A DNA stretch of 39,966 bases, from the IMG/VR virus record IMGVR_UViG_3300028800_000186, positions 1-39,966 of that record. One strand, 5' to 3'. This DNA comes from a virus. The position numbers and the translations under genes were made by a program. Below are positions 8,235 through 15,286 of the stretch, piece by piece. Numbering within the stretch: position 1 is the stretch's first letter; the number at the start of each line of letters is the position of its first letter. The notes under the pieces are model-generated. The model worked only from the letters and a program-made list of their open reading frames with translations. It made no database searches and was not told the DNA's origin.

Positions 8235-8441
8235 TCATCCCTCCTTAGGGGACAGCACGCCATCCGCGATGATGAGCGTACTCGGCTTGAGCCTTAGCCA
8301 TATCTCGCCTTGCTCCTTCATCTGTTCGGCGAAATGCCGGAGCATCATCCTGGCTTCCTCTTCCGTACCGAGATCGAACTTTAACACGACATTGGTGCCA
8401 ACAACATCCAGCGATGTGTGTTTGATATTTTGCGTGATCAT
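8235..8441 (-). CDS. Small hypothetical protein
   Basis: 68 aa (MITQNIKHTSLDVVGTNVVLKFDLG...). The ATG overlaps the preceding stop (ATGA). An alpha/beta pattern with a charged helix EEEARMMLRHFAEQMKEQGE. Not recognised. Confidence 0.55.
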   Translation of the reverse strand: MITQNIKHTSLDVVGTNVVLKFDLGTEEEARMMLRHFAEQMKEQGEIWLRLKPSTLIIADGVLSPKEG

Positions 8442-8629
8442 CGCGGCCCCTCGATGTCTACCAAGACGTACTCGACCTCGTCGAGCCAAGGCGGGATCTT
8501 GCACCCTTCAGGCCTGAAGCCCTTAAAGCGGATGGGAACCCAGAAGGCGCGAAGCACGCGCACCAAGCATGATGCGATCCACACGCGCACTTCTGGGCTC
8601 CCGCCCGAGATTGTAACACGAAGCCGCAC
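8438..8629 (-). CDS. Small protein, degenerate paralogue of the adjacent P-loop protein
   Basis: 63 aa from a GTG. Its N-terminus (RLRVTISGGSPEVRVWIASCLVRVLRAFW) lines up with that of the next gene upstream (IKVTISGPRKSGKTWVASAIINALKGYG): VTISG, W(I/V)AS and the following helix are shared, but the GxxxxGKT residues are lost. This suggests a tandem duplication with decay of the nucleotide site in this copy. Function unknown. Confidence 0.55.
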   Translation of the reverse strand: MRLRVTISGGSPEVRVWIASCLVRVLRAFWVPIRFKGFRPEGCKIPPWLDEVEYVLVDIEGPR

Positions 8630-8632
8630 GGA

Positions 8633-8851
8633 CTACATTCCCGCGGCGGTGCCGTCATGCGCCTCGATCACCACTGCGTGAACTCCTGAGACGACGCCTT
8701 GCGGGATCGGCATCGGTCGCGGGGCCGTTTCCAGGCCCTCGAATGCGACGTCGATACCGTAGCCCTTCAAGGCGTTGATGATAGCCGAGGCCACCCATGT
8801 TTTGCCGGACTTACGAGGCCCGCTGATTGTGACTTTGATTTGCTGAACCAT
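8633..8851 (-). CDS. Small P-loop protein
   Basis: 72 aa: MVQQIKVTISGPRKSGKTWVAS carries a Walker A motif (G-P-R-K-S-G-K-T) right at the start of a beta-strand/loop/helix unit, so nucleotide binding is likely; a later VHAVVIEAHD may act as a Walker B-like strand. The protein is too short for a full kinase or ATPase domain. Its start overlaps the upstream stop (TAATG). Confidence 0.6.
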   Translation of the reverse strand: MVQQIKVTISGPRKSGKTWVASAIINALKGYGIDVAFEGLETAPRPMPIPQGVVSGVHAVVIEAHDGTAAGM

Positions 8852-9588
8852 TACTCTACTCCTGCAATGATCTCAGAAAGGCATACGGCCGCGCCACGTT
8901 TATTGAAAGCATTAAGCTCGGCCCTGATCGTGCGCAGCGTAGTGCCGGCTACCAGACGGAGGCCTCTATCCACTGTCATAGGATGGCGATCCTCGACTAC
9001 CACATACATCACCAACGCGGTGTGCCGATATTGATGTGATCCGTTGCGGTTCGACACCCAGCGCTGGTGCGCCTCTGTAAACCAAGGCACGTAGAATTCT
9101 AGCCAATTGTCATAAGTATCTTGGGACATTACTTCGAAAGGGCCTAGAGGCTTGCTGGCGCGAGCACCACCGCTGTCGTCCATGGTCTTGGCCTTCATCG
9201 TTAAAAACCGGCTGAAGGCATTCCAAATGTCACGAATGAAATTAGCGGCCGCATGCTGGTCGCCGGACAGCCGGCGCAAGAGATAGAGGTTGGTAGAGAC
9301 CAGGGAAGACGCTTCGCTGCTGACCGCCAACCCGTCGCGCCGCTCTAGCAGCTTGGCAAGGGCGATGGCTTCGACGGTATCGTGCCCGCGCTTGCTCTCA
9401 GCCATCTTGCGAAGCTCGCCGACAACCCGGCCGACAGCCGATCGGACGGCGGCATGGTTGCCGCCGTAATCGAGAGCTATTCTGGCCAAGGCTTCAATCG
9501 CAACGAACAGCCGAGGGTCCATAACGGATATGTCGGACAGGTCCAGCGGCGTATCATCTTTGGGGCTTGGACGTGCCTCTTGGCTCAC
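8851..9588 (-). CDS. Hypothetical protein
   Basis: 245 aa, GTG start with a GAGG Shine-Dalgarno; first gene of the leftward segment that diverges from the plus-strand helicase pair. Largely helical (LFVAIEALARIALDYGGNHAAVRSAVGRVVGELRK; FIRDIWNAFSRFLTMKAKT), with a C-terminal alpha/beta part. No motif recognised. Confidence 0.6.
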   Translation of the reverse strand: MSQEARPSPKDDTPLDLSDISVMDPRLFVAIEALARIALDYGGNHAAVRSAVGRVVGELRKMAESKRGHDTVEAIALAKLLERRDGLAVSSEASSLVSTNLYLLRRLSGDQHAAANFIRDIWNAFSRFLTMKAKTMDDSGGARASKPLGPFEVMSQDTYDNWLEFYVPWFTEAHQRWVSNRNGSHQYRHTALVMYVVVEDRHPMTVDRGLRLVAGTTLRTIRAELNAFNKRGAAVCLSEIIAGVE

Positions 9589-9608
9589 GGTATCCTCAGG
9601 TGGCGGTG

Positions 9609-9619
9609 CCGTATGCTAT
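9609..9619 (+). promoter_or_regulatory. Candidate phage promoter motif (weaker copy)
   Basis: CCGTATGCTAT in the 78-nt divergent gap, about 50 nt upstream of the plus-strand gene at 9667. It matches the CCCGTATGCTTTG motif found upstream of the two divergent operons at 29.04 and 30.00 kb. It has no recognisable -35 element. Confidence 0.35.
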
Positions 9620-9666
9620 CCATAGGAAACCCCCTCACGGGCCAACGGCGAGACAATGGCAAGCCG

Positions 9667-10155
9667 ATGTCTGATTATCAACACATACTGGCAAAGCTAC
9701 CATCCTTGAGCAGGACTGAGTTGCGCGCGGTTCGCCAGCGCGCATCGGCACTTCTCAGCCTTTCTACGGACACTGCGGATGTCGAAGATGATTGGCTCTT
9801 GTACGGCATTGGGCATGAGTTATCGTCACGTGGCTTAGGCCGGATGCCACCCACTTCGATTGTGGTTACGCTTAACGATTACAAGACTTACGATAAGCAC
9901 GCGGAGGCGATGAAGGCGTTCTTGTTGAACGCTGTTGAGAATTCCGGCGACCCACTTAGCCGCAACCAACGGCGAGCGCTCGGCTGCATATGCGCGCGGT
10001 CGCTCGCAGGCTACATCGCTTCCTTCAGCGAAGTCGGCCTCAACACCATGCTGCGCCACGTCGGCAATATTCAGCAGGCGGTCGATCGATCTTTCCCGGG
10101 GTACCTCGCCTCGGGTATGCTGCGCTTCCTTTTAGGCGAGAGGAGGGAGGATTGA
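9667..10155 (+). CDS. Hypothetical protein, first gene of plus-strand island
   Basis: 162 aa (MSDYQHILAKLPSLSRTELRAVRQRASAL...). An N-terminal helical part is followed by an alpha region ending GYLASGMLRFLLGERRED. Its stop overlaps the TTG start of the helicase (TTGA), and AGGAGGGAGG at its 3' end is the helicase ribosome site, so the two are coupled. It may be a partner of the helicase. Family not recognised; the Shine-Dalgarno of this gene itself is weak. Confidence 0.6.
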   Translation: MSDYQHILAKLPSLSRTELRAVRQRASALLSLSTDTADVEDDWLLYGIGHELSSRGLGRMPPTSIVVTLNDYKTYDKHAEAMKAFLLNAVENSGDPLSRNQRRALGCICARSLAGYIASFSEVGLNTMLRHVGNIQQAVDRSFPGYLASGMLRFLLGERRED

Positions 10156-11783
10156 TCAATCCCCTAGCCGTCAAAGAGTTCCTGTCGCGCCCGCTACGCT
10201 CATTCGCGTGGATGAAGTCGTTAAGCGAGGATGAGGTCGATCGCCGGTTGGCCGCTGTGCGCCCTCGGCCGATCATCCACCCGAACATGCGCCTGGATCA
10301 AAAAGTTTGCTTCCTCATCGGGCTTACCTATCCGCAGTTCTACTTCATGGTCGAAATGGGCGTCGGCAAGACGTTCGTTACTATCGAATTGCTGCGCTAT
10401 TGGATCGGCTATCGCTATATGGCGAAGGCCATCGTCCTTGTGCCGACCGAGGAAGTCGCGTGGGGATGGATGGATGAGTTGGAAAAGTGGACCGGCATGC
10501 GCGTGCCGGGCGTAGTCCTTACGGACAGCACCAGCAACAAGTGGGATCTGGTCGAGGCCTGCAACAAGGGCCTCATGCTGATGACTTTCCAAGGCATGTT
10601 TACCATGGTCTCGGACAGGGCAAAGCGGCATCGCAAAGTCCAGAAAGGAAATATGTCACGGACGGTCAAGGGCTATTCGTATGTACCCAATCCTAAGTAC
10701 ATCGCCAGCCTGTGCCAGGATGTCGGCGCCCTTGTCGTCGATGAAGTCACCAAGCTGGGCAACAATGAGTCGATGTGGTTTCGGGTGGCTTGGCAGATAT
10801 CCCGGCGGACATGGTGCCGCTACGCGCTGGCAGGGCGCCCCTTCGGCCGCGATCCTGTCATGTTGTGGCCCGAGTTCAAGCTGGTAGACCACGGCGAGAC
10901 GTTAGGGCAGACCATCGGCCTCTTCCGATCGGCGTTCTATGCCGAGTCCAAGAACCAGTTTGCGCGGAATAAGTACGCCAAAAGCTACAGCTTCCGCAGT
11001 GCCCGGCAGCCTCAGCTATCGCGCATGCTGGAAAACCGGTCCATCGTCTACACCAGCGCCGAATGTATCAAGCTGCCGGCGGTATCGAGGCTGAAGAGCC
11101 AAGTACGGTTTCCGGTTGAGACCGCGGCTTACTACCAGAAGATGGTAGCGCAAGTGATCGCCGCCCAAGGCAATTACAGCGTCATGAAGAATGCCTTTAT
11201 GCGGATGCGGCAGGTCTCGTCCGGCTTCCTCGGCTTTCGGGATGATGAGACAGGCGACAAGGCTGAGATCGAATTCCAGCACAATCCCAAGCTGGACGAC
11301 CTCATGGGCAAGCTTGAGGTCTTGCCGCCGGGCGCCAAATGGGTGGTGTTTTACGAATTTAACTGGTCGGGCCGGAAGATCAGCGAGGCTTTGAAAAAAG
11401 CCAAGATCCCGCACGGGCAGGTAGCCGGCGGGACGAAGGACTACCGAGCCCTCAAGCGTCGGTTCGATACCGACCCGGCTTTCCCTGGTCTGCTGGTCAA
11501 TTGTCGCAAGGGGGCCTACGGTCTCAATCTCCAGGTGGCGTCCTATACATTCTTTTACGAATCCCCTATCTCGCCGATCGATCGCGACCAGGCTGAGCGG
11601 CGGACCATCCGCGGCGGCCAGAAGGCCCAACGGGTGTTTCTCTACGATCTCGTAATGAAAGGGTCGATGGACGAGCGCATTCTGGACTTCCATCGCGAGG
11701 GCAACGACCTATTCGCCGCCCTAGTCCGGAACCCCGCAGCCGTCGTCAGAAAGGTATCTCAGGGCCGGCAGGCTCCATCCTAG
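10152..11783 (+). CDS. SF2 DNA helicase, SNF2/UvsW-like
   Basis: 543 aa from a TTG just after AGGAGGGAGG; a longer frame exists upstream but is the shadow of the previous gene. Motifs: I (EMGVGKTFVTIELL, P-loop GVGKT), Ia (IVLVPTEEVAWGW), II (LVVDEVTKLGN, DExx variant DEVT), III region (YALAGRPFGR), V (GLNLQVASYTFFYE) and VI (DRDQAERRTIRGGQ). The Q-x-x-R-x-x-R-x-G-Q form of motif VI is typical of SNF2-type helicases and T4 UvsW. Expected to be an ATP-driven translocase that remodels forks or D-loops in recombination. Confidence 0.88.
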   Translation: MINPLAVKEFLSRPLRSFAWMKSLSEDEVDRRLAAVRPRPIIHPNMRLDQKVCFLIGLTYPQFYFMVEMGVGKTFVTIELLRYWIGYRYMAKAIVLVPTEEVAWGWMDELEKWTGMRVPGVVLTDSTSNKWDLVEACNKGLMLMTFQGMFTMVSDRAKRHRKVQKGNMSRTVKGYSYVPNPKYIASLCQDVGALVVDEVTKLGNNESMWFRVAWQISRRTWCRYALAGRPFGRDPVMLWPEFKLVDHGETLGQTIGLFRSAFYAESKNQFARNKYAKSYSFRSARQPQLSRMLENRSIVYTSAECIKLPAVSRLKSQVRFPVETAAYYQKMVAQVIAAQGNYSVMKNAFMRMRQVSSGFLGFRDDETGDKAEIEFQHNPKLDDLMGKLEVLPPGAKWVVFYEFNWSGRKISEALKKAKIPHGQVAGGTKDYRALKRRFDTDPAFPGLLVNCRKGAYGLNLQVASYTFFYESPISPIDRDQAERRTIRGGQKAQRVFLYDLVMKGSMDERILDFHREGNDLFAALVRNPAAVVRKVSQGRQAPS

Positions 11784-11836
11784 CCACGAGGCCCTGAAAC
11801 GCGTAGGTGACCCTCTAATGGGTGTGGCGACCCCAA

Positions 11837-11850
11837 CCCCCTTTTGGGGG
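11837..11850. terminator. Bidirectional hairpin between converging genes
   Basis: CCCCC-TTTT-GGGGG hairpin in the 86-nt gap where the plus-strand helicase and the minus-strand gene at 11870 converge. There is no T-tract on either side, so it is a weak or Rho-assisted terminator at best. Confidence 0.4.
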
Positions 11851-11869
11851 CGGCGGAATGATGAGGCCT

Positions 11870-12055
11870 TCAGCCTTTGGGCTTGCCGCAGTGGCAGCAA
11901 TGGGCGCCGTGCCGCAGGTCGTCAGCGAATATGTGCTGACCGTCGATGGCGATGGGGCAGGCTTCCGGCTGGCTGAAGCGTAGCTGCGCGGCATATCGCT
12001 CCAGCACGTCATCGCCTGCCTCAGCAGCAGCCGAGATCAAGCTTTGTCGAATCAT
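11870..12055 (-). CDS. Small zinc-ribbon-like protein
   Basis: 61 aa, start MIRQSLISAAAE after GGAGAGGACAGC, overlapping the upstream gene by 35 nt. The C-terminus HGAHCCHCGKPKG supplies a H..CCHC cluster and a Cys lies earlier (EACPIAI), consistent with a single small metal site. Function unknown. Confidence 0.6.
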   Translation of the reverse strand: MIRQSLISAAAEAGDDVLERYAAQLRFSQPEACPIAIDGQHIFADDLRHGAHCCHCGKPKG

Positions 12056-12572
12056 GCTGTCCTCTCCGTTTCGGGTTACGCAAGAACTCCTCGGGCTTAT
12101 AGAGCCCTCGCAGAAGCCCGGTGCTGCCCACCGAGTAAGGGCCGTTCAGCAAGCCATAATATCCGGACTCGACCACTTGCTGGCGCAGGAAGGCAGTCCG
12201 GAAGGCCACGCCATAGTAAACGGCGTTGGGTGCATCGGTCCAGGTAGGATCGATCACCTGCCCTTTCGGATTGATAACCCAGGCATGGGCGCACGGGACG
12301 AGATTGATGGCGAAGCCCTCGACATAGGTCAGGGGTAGGCATCGTAACGCTATGACGGTAGCGTTCAAAAAGCACATCTTCATCCGGCCCCGCCAGTTGG
12401 GCAGGCAATAGTCCTTGGCCGGCGATTGGTACGCCCGGCCGTGCTTGAGGACGAATTCCTCGGCGCATGCGTAGCGGATATCGCCTTGCATCTCGGCCGG
12501 GATGCTCTGGCGACGCAGCTTGGCCGAGTGGTCAAGATACGCCGCCAGTTCTTCGTTACGAAGACTTGCCAT
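12021..12572 (-). CDS. Transglutaminase/papain-fold-like protein
   Basis: 183 aa. Conserved-looking blocks MCFLNATVIAL, YVEGFAINLVPCAHAWVINPKGQVIDPTW and AVYYGVAFRTAFL give a C...H...D order (C in CFLNA, H in HAWV, D in DPTW), as in transglutaminase-like/NlpC-type cysteine hydrolase folds. Related phage proteins with YVEG-A...HAW...DPTW are familiar to me as uncharacterised. Enzyme activity and substrate are unknown. The assignment rests on motif order only. Confidence 0.6.
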   Translation of the reverse strand: MASLRNEELAAYLDHSAKLRRQSIPAEMQGDIRYACAEEFVLKHGRAYQSPAKDYCLPNWRGRMKMCFLNATVIALRCLPLTYVEGFAINLVPCAHAWVINPKGQVIDPTWTDAPNAVYYGVAFRTAFLRQQVVESGYYGLLNGPYSVGSTGLLRGLYKPEEFLRNPKRRGQHDSTKLDLGCC

Positions 12573-12789
12573 TTTTTGTACTCACGTGTTGATCGAATGG
12601 GCCCTCCCCGTCCTGCTCTGAGATAACAACCACAACCCCTGCGGGAAGACCAGCCGCAGCGATGGCGTCAGCTACCGCCGACGCCAGCAATGCGGGAAAG
12701 TTGTCCAGCGCAGCCACTGTCTCGCTTAGCTGGCGATCTTCCCATGAATCAGGGACGAACAGATCGACGTTGTAATCGGCCATCCTCAT
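12556..12789 (-). CDS. Small hypothetical protein
   Basis: 77 aa from MRMADYNVDLFVPDSW, with GGAAGG 9 nt upstream; an ATG two codons later is also possible. The ATG overlaps the stop of the 41-aa membrane peptide upstream. Alpha/beta pattern ending in VVVVISEQDGEGPFDQHV. Not recognised. Confidence 0.55.
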   Translation of the reverse strand: MRMADYNVDLFVPDSWEDRQLSETVAALDNFPALLASAVADAIAAAGLPAGVVVVISEQDGEGPFDQHVSTKNGKSS

Positions 12790-12911
12790 GGGCGTCGTCC
12801 TTCCTTGTAGCGTTTGTAGAAGTTTATTGCGTAATCGGTCAAGGACCCCGCGAACGAGAACCAGACGACTACACATACGATGATGAAGAGGAGCTTATCA
12901 TTTACGAACAT
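12786..12911 (-). CDS. 41-aa single-span membrane peptide
   Basis: MFVNDKLLFIIVCVVVWFSF opens the frame, giving one transmembrane helix (residues 7-22), then a basic tail YKRYKEGRRP. A GAGGTGAAGC ribosome site precedes the ATG and the stop overlaps the next start (ATGA), both supporting a real gene despite its size. Role unknown; small membrane peptides in this region may target host membrane functions. Confidence 0.6.
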   Translation of the reverse strand: MFVNDKLLFIIVCVVVWFSFAGSLTDYAINFYKRYKEGRRP

Positions 12912-12914
12912 GCT

Positions 12915-13082
12915 TCACCTCAGAATGCGATTGAGGAACCGACTTAGAGATCTATACGCGTACTTTCTTATCATCCGCTTGCCGATGGCACTAGGCCCTC
13001 GACTGATGGCGTTGGCGTCGCCCATGAGGCGCGCCAAGGTGTAGAGGCCCCGGCGCAGAGACGGGTGCCGGGGCCGCCTCAT
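12915..13082 (-). CDS. 55-aa basic protein
   Basis: Starts MRRPRHPSLRRGLYTLARLM and continues GDANAISRGPSAIGKRMIRK; about 15 Arg/Lys residues. The ATG overlaps the preceding stop (ATGA). The layout 'ARxLGDxNAISRGPxAIxKRxxRK' is one I associate with a recurrent tiny phage protein of unknown function. The strong positive charge suggests nucleic-acid or membrane binding, which is inference. Confidence 0.6.
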   Translation of the reverse strand: MRRPRHPSLRRGLYTLARLMGDANAISRGPSAIGKRMIRKYAYRSLSRFLNRILR

Positions 13083-13291
13083 AGCACCGACTCCGGGGCC
13101 GGGACAAGGCAGGCGGCAAGCGCCGCTGTCCTGGCGAGGATGTCGCGCTCCCACGCCGTAAGGTCGAGATTGTCCGCCACGCCCTTCGTTCTGGCCGGCA
13201 GGCAATCCTCGCACAGCTGGCCGAACAGCTGGCCATCCTTGGTCATCACCGTGCGAGGCTTGCGCCCGCTGTTGCATGAGCACATCATCAT
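13079..13291 (-). CDS. Cys-rich small protein
   Basis: 70 aa, MMMCSCNSGRKPRTVMTKDG then LFGQLCEDCLPARTK: two C-x-C/C-x2-C pairs that would bind one zinc. A GGAGGGAATTCCC site precedes the first ATG. The second half is helical (LTAWERDILARTAALAACL). Coupled by ATGA to the basic 55-aa protein. Confidence 0.65.
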   Translation of the reverse strand: MMMCSCNSGRKPRTVMTKDGQLFGQLCEDCLPARTKGVADNLDLTAWERDILARTAALAACLVPAPESVL

Positions 13292-13305
13292 GGGAATTCC
13301 CTCCG

Positions 13306-13704
13306 TTACAATGGCACTCGTTGGTTCGGCTCGTAACGATTTCGCCGGACGACTTCGTAGCGGGCCGCCATGCCGAATGACAGCCCTGCCAGATCCTCGA
13401 CATCGAGGATGCCATCAGGCTTGTAGCGCACGGCGTTGACCTTGTACCAAGCCATGCCTTTCGGCAGCTTGGGGTGCTCGGCATTCGGCACCACGAAGCA
13501 CATCATGGTCCGGATGGACTCGGCATCAGTAAAGTTGTTCGTCGAGAACACCGGGAAGGCGCGGCCGTTGAACGGCTTCTGGTTCTGCAGCCGCATGGTA
13601 AAGGTGCCGTCTCGGCAGACGTCGATGTACACCGGCCGGCTAAGAAAGCTGGATGGCGGCGTCAGCACCGGCGGCGCTGGTGCGATGATCTTTGACACAG
13701 GCAT
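13306..13704 (-). CDS. Hypothetical protein
   Basis: 132 aa from MPVSKIIAPAPPVLTPP; start chosen by GAGGAGAAGTAATC upstream. Beta-rich with YIDVCRDGTFTMRLQNQKPF and a C-terminal GMAARYEVVRRNRYEPNQRVP. Family not recognised. First junction leftward of the array that lacks an RNA element. Confidence 0.55.
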   Translation of the reverse strand: MPVSKIIAPAPPVLTPPSSFLSRPVYIDVCRDGTFTMRLQNQKPFNGRAFPVFSTNNFTDAESIRTMMCFVVPNAEHPKLPKGMAWYKVNAVRYKPDGILDVEDLAGLSFGMAARYEVVRRNRYEPNQRVPL

Positions 13705-13706
13705 GA

Positions 13707-14039
13707 TTACTTCTCCTCGGACTGTTTGCGAACGGCCTCCGTATCTCGGCGCTCGATGTTGTCCGCCAGCAAGCGGAGATCCGCCACAAACTTCACGCGC
13801 TGGGCTTTGATGACTTCTTCGGCGTGCGCTGCCGAAAGCAGACGATCGTGGCGCCACTTATCGGTCTTACGAACGCCATTCTTTTTGAACGGCGTACTGG
13901 AATCGGCCAACCAGATGCTGCCGGAAGACGAGACGCGGACGATCTCTTTGATCGCAAACCGCATGCCGGTGGAGTTATACACAGCCACGCCGACCTTGTC
14001 GCCGGGCTTGAGGCCCGCGGTGCTATTGAGGTATTCCAT
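13707..14039 (-). CDS. Hypothetical protein downstream of hammerhead A1
   Basis: 110 aa from MEYLNSTAGLKPGDKVG, with AAGCGGAGG 8 nt upstream. Upstream in-frame ATGs lie inside the ribozyme core and are probably not used. The N-terminal half resembles a small SH3/KOW-type barrel (GDKVGVAVYNSTGMRFAIKEIVRVSSSGSIWLAD), the C-terminal half is charged helix. After ribozyme cleavage its leader would be 57 nt beginning with the helix I hairpin. Confidence 0.65.
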   Translation of the reverse strand: MEYLNSTAGLKPGDKVGVAVYNSTGMRFAIKEIVRVSSSGSIWLADSSTPFKKNGVRKTDKWRHDRLLSAAHAEEVIKAQRVKFVADLRLLADNIERRDTEAVRKQSEEK

Positions 14040-14061
14040 AACCAAATCCTCCGCTTGGTTT

Positions 14062-14124
14062 GCCATCATCAGTGCCGGGGGAACCACCCGCCGGCAGAGG
14101 CCCGACCTCCTCGGGCCTTTCGGC
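14062..14124 (-). ncRNA. Type II hammerhead ribozyme, copy A1
   Basis: Reading the minus strand: helix II GCC (14124-14122), GAAA (14121-14118), helix III GGCCCGA / UCGGGCC closed by GGAGG (14117-14099), cleavage doublet U-C (14098-14097), helix I UGCCGG / CCGGCA with apical GGG-UGGUU-CCC, then CUGAUGA (14072-14066), one extra U, and GGC (14064-14062). All core residues of the hammerhead are present in type II order. Predicted cleavage is between 14097 and 14096. The single U inserted after CUGAUGA is the only departure. The tail AACCA can pair with the UGGUU loop. Confidence 0.9.
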
Positions 14125-14130
14125 TATAGA

Positions 14131-14376
14131 TCAGAAATCCGCACTGAGGCCGATGTTGTCGCGGTCGTAGCCATCGATCCGGTCGGCCACCGCGCTGGCC
14201 CCGGCGCCATTGGCCTTGTCCTGGCGGACCCGTGCCCTATAGGCACGATCTCGGGCGCGCTTGGCCTCCTTGGCCAACCGGGCCTTCTCGCGCTGTGCGC
14301 GAGCCGCCTGTCGCTCGCGCTGCTCGCGTGCCACGCGTTGGTAGCGGGTCTCGGTCTTTGTCATACTGGTATCCAT
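14131..14376 (-). CDS. Highly charged coiled-coil protein
   Basis: 81 aa from MDTSMTKTETRYQRVAREQ. Nearly all of residues 8-55 is Arg/Ala/Glu/Lys helix (RERQAARAQREKARLAKEAK), a coiled coil or single alpha-helix. The second of two ATGs is chosen because it is 6 nt from GGAGG. Flanked by hammerheads A2 (5') and A1 (3'), so the mature mRNA could be a monocistronic piece. Function unknown. Confidence 0.6.
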   Translation of the reverse strand: MDTSMTKTETRYQRVAREQRERQAARAQREKARLAKEAKRARDRAYRARVRQDKANGAGASAVADRIDGYDRDNIGLSADF

Positions 14377-14395
14377 CATATTCCTCCGTCGGTTT

Positions 14396-14457
14396 GCCTC
14401 ATCAGGCCAGTGGGAACCACCCGGCTGGCTACGGCGCCCCTCAAGCGCCGTTTCGGC
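14396..14457 (-). ncRNA. Type II hammerhead ribozyme, copy A2
   Basis: Minus strand: GCC (14457-14455), GAAA (14454-14451), helix III CGGCGC / GCGCCG with an 8-nt loop, cleavage doublet U-A (14431-14430), helix I GCCAG / CUGGC with apical GGG-UGGUU-CCC, CUGAUGA (14405-14399), GGC (14398-14396). Every position of the consensus core is met, including the GUA cleavage triplet. Predicted cleavage is between 14430 and 14429. The G of the upstream gene's UAG stop codon is the first base of helix II. The tail AACCG can pair with UGGUU. Confidence 0.93.
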
Positions 14458-15188
14458 TATCGAAGCTTGGGCGTCTCGCTCTTGGTCGTTACCTGCGCAT
14501 CGAGGCCGATGCGGTCGCCGGCCTTGAGGCCAGCACCCGCCGCCTCAACATAAGTCGGCTCCATCTTAATCGTAACCGCCTTGCCCCGCGCCTCCATGAA
14601 CGCTTGCCGATCGGCCGCTGCCTGATTGTACAGCGCCGGCACCTTTGCCGCCCCGGGCAAAGCCAGCTGCCCGGCTTGCGCCTGTATGGTGCGGGCCTCA
14701 AGCCGTTCAATCAGGCGGTGTGCGCAAGCGATGTTGAACGATCGGCGGTACCGGTTCTTGGCCGCCGCCTTCGTGATACCCTCGTCGCGGATATGCTGGA
14801 GAGCCAGCTTATGTACCGTGCTGACGAGATAGGCCGACATCAGCTTGCACACGATGATGTCACTGGGCTTGCCTACGAAGATGTGCATGGTCTCCAGCGC
14901 CCCGCGACTCCGCATGTAGCCGCAGAAGTACGCCCCGGCGATGGCTTGATTGAGCAGCGCCGGCCACTGGCCCAACCAATCAGGCGTGACAGAGCCCACG
15001 CCGTAGGCTAAGGCCTCGATTTCCTCGGGGTCTTCGGCCAGTACCTGCTCGCGGCTGAGCTTGTATTCGACCAGCAATTCTTGCGCTCGTTCAGCCGCGA
15101 TGGCGGCCTCGTGTTCGTTGGTGGTCGATCGGCCCGCCATCTCCAGCAGCTTGCGGATTTTGGCGATGACCTTTTCCCTGTTACTCAT
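14457..15188 (-). CDS. DUF2786 domain protein
   Basis: 243 aa from MSNREKVIAKIRKLLEMAGR; start set by AATGGAGG upstream. The N-terminal 45 residues (KIRKLLEMAGRSTTNEHEAAIAAERAQELLVEYKL) are the DUF2786 signature. The following region (YFCGYMRSRGALETMHIFVGKPSDIIVCKLMSAYL ... RRSFNIACAHRLIERLEAR) fits the C-terminal part usually attached to it in phages. The role of the family is unknown. It lies between element C1 (5') and hammerhead A2 (3'). Confidence 0.85.
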   Translation of the reverse strand: MSNREKVIAKIRKLLEMAGRSTTNEHEAAIAAERAQELLVEYKLSREQVLAEDPEEIEALAYGVGSVTPDWLGQWPALLNQAIAGAYFCGYMRSRGALETMHIFVGKPSDIIVCKLMSAYLVSTVHKLALQHIRDEGITKAAAKNRYRRSFNIACAHRLIERLEARTIQAQAGQLALPGAAKVPALYNQAAADRQAFMEARGKAVTIKMEPTYVEAAGAGLKAGDRIGLDAQVTTKSETPKLR

Positions 15189-15210
15189 GCCGTCCTCCAT
15201 TAAAAATCAT

Positions 15211-15280
15211 ACGCAGTGTGGTTACCAACCGCACCATTGACCAGCCGAGGTCACCACCCTCGGCTGGTCCCTTGCTGCGT
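15211..15280 (-). ncRNA. Structured intergenic RNA, family C copy C1
   Basis: Minus strand: ACGCAG (15280-15275) and CUGCGU (15216-15211) close a domain holding a perfect 12-bp hairpin (15269-15258 with 15250-15239, loop GUGGUGA) and a smaller GGUU/AACC hairpin. The block GCAGCAAGGGACCAGCC and the later GGUGCGGUUGG are shared with C2. It lies between the stop of the DUF932 gene and the DUF2786 ribosome site, the same position as the hammerheads. The ACCAC near the 3' end could pair with the GUGGU loop. Class unknown. Confidence 0.6.
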
Positions 15281-15286
15281 TCGGTA

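Noticed and set aside
11784-11870. Possible plus-strand hammerhead (GAAACG ... AUGAUGAGGCC) at the convergent gap
   Set aside because: The CUGAUGA box is AUGAUGA, helix II would be GGCC/GGCC with mismatches at the conserved G10.1-C11.1 position, and no helix III ending in UH can be formed.
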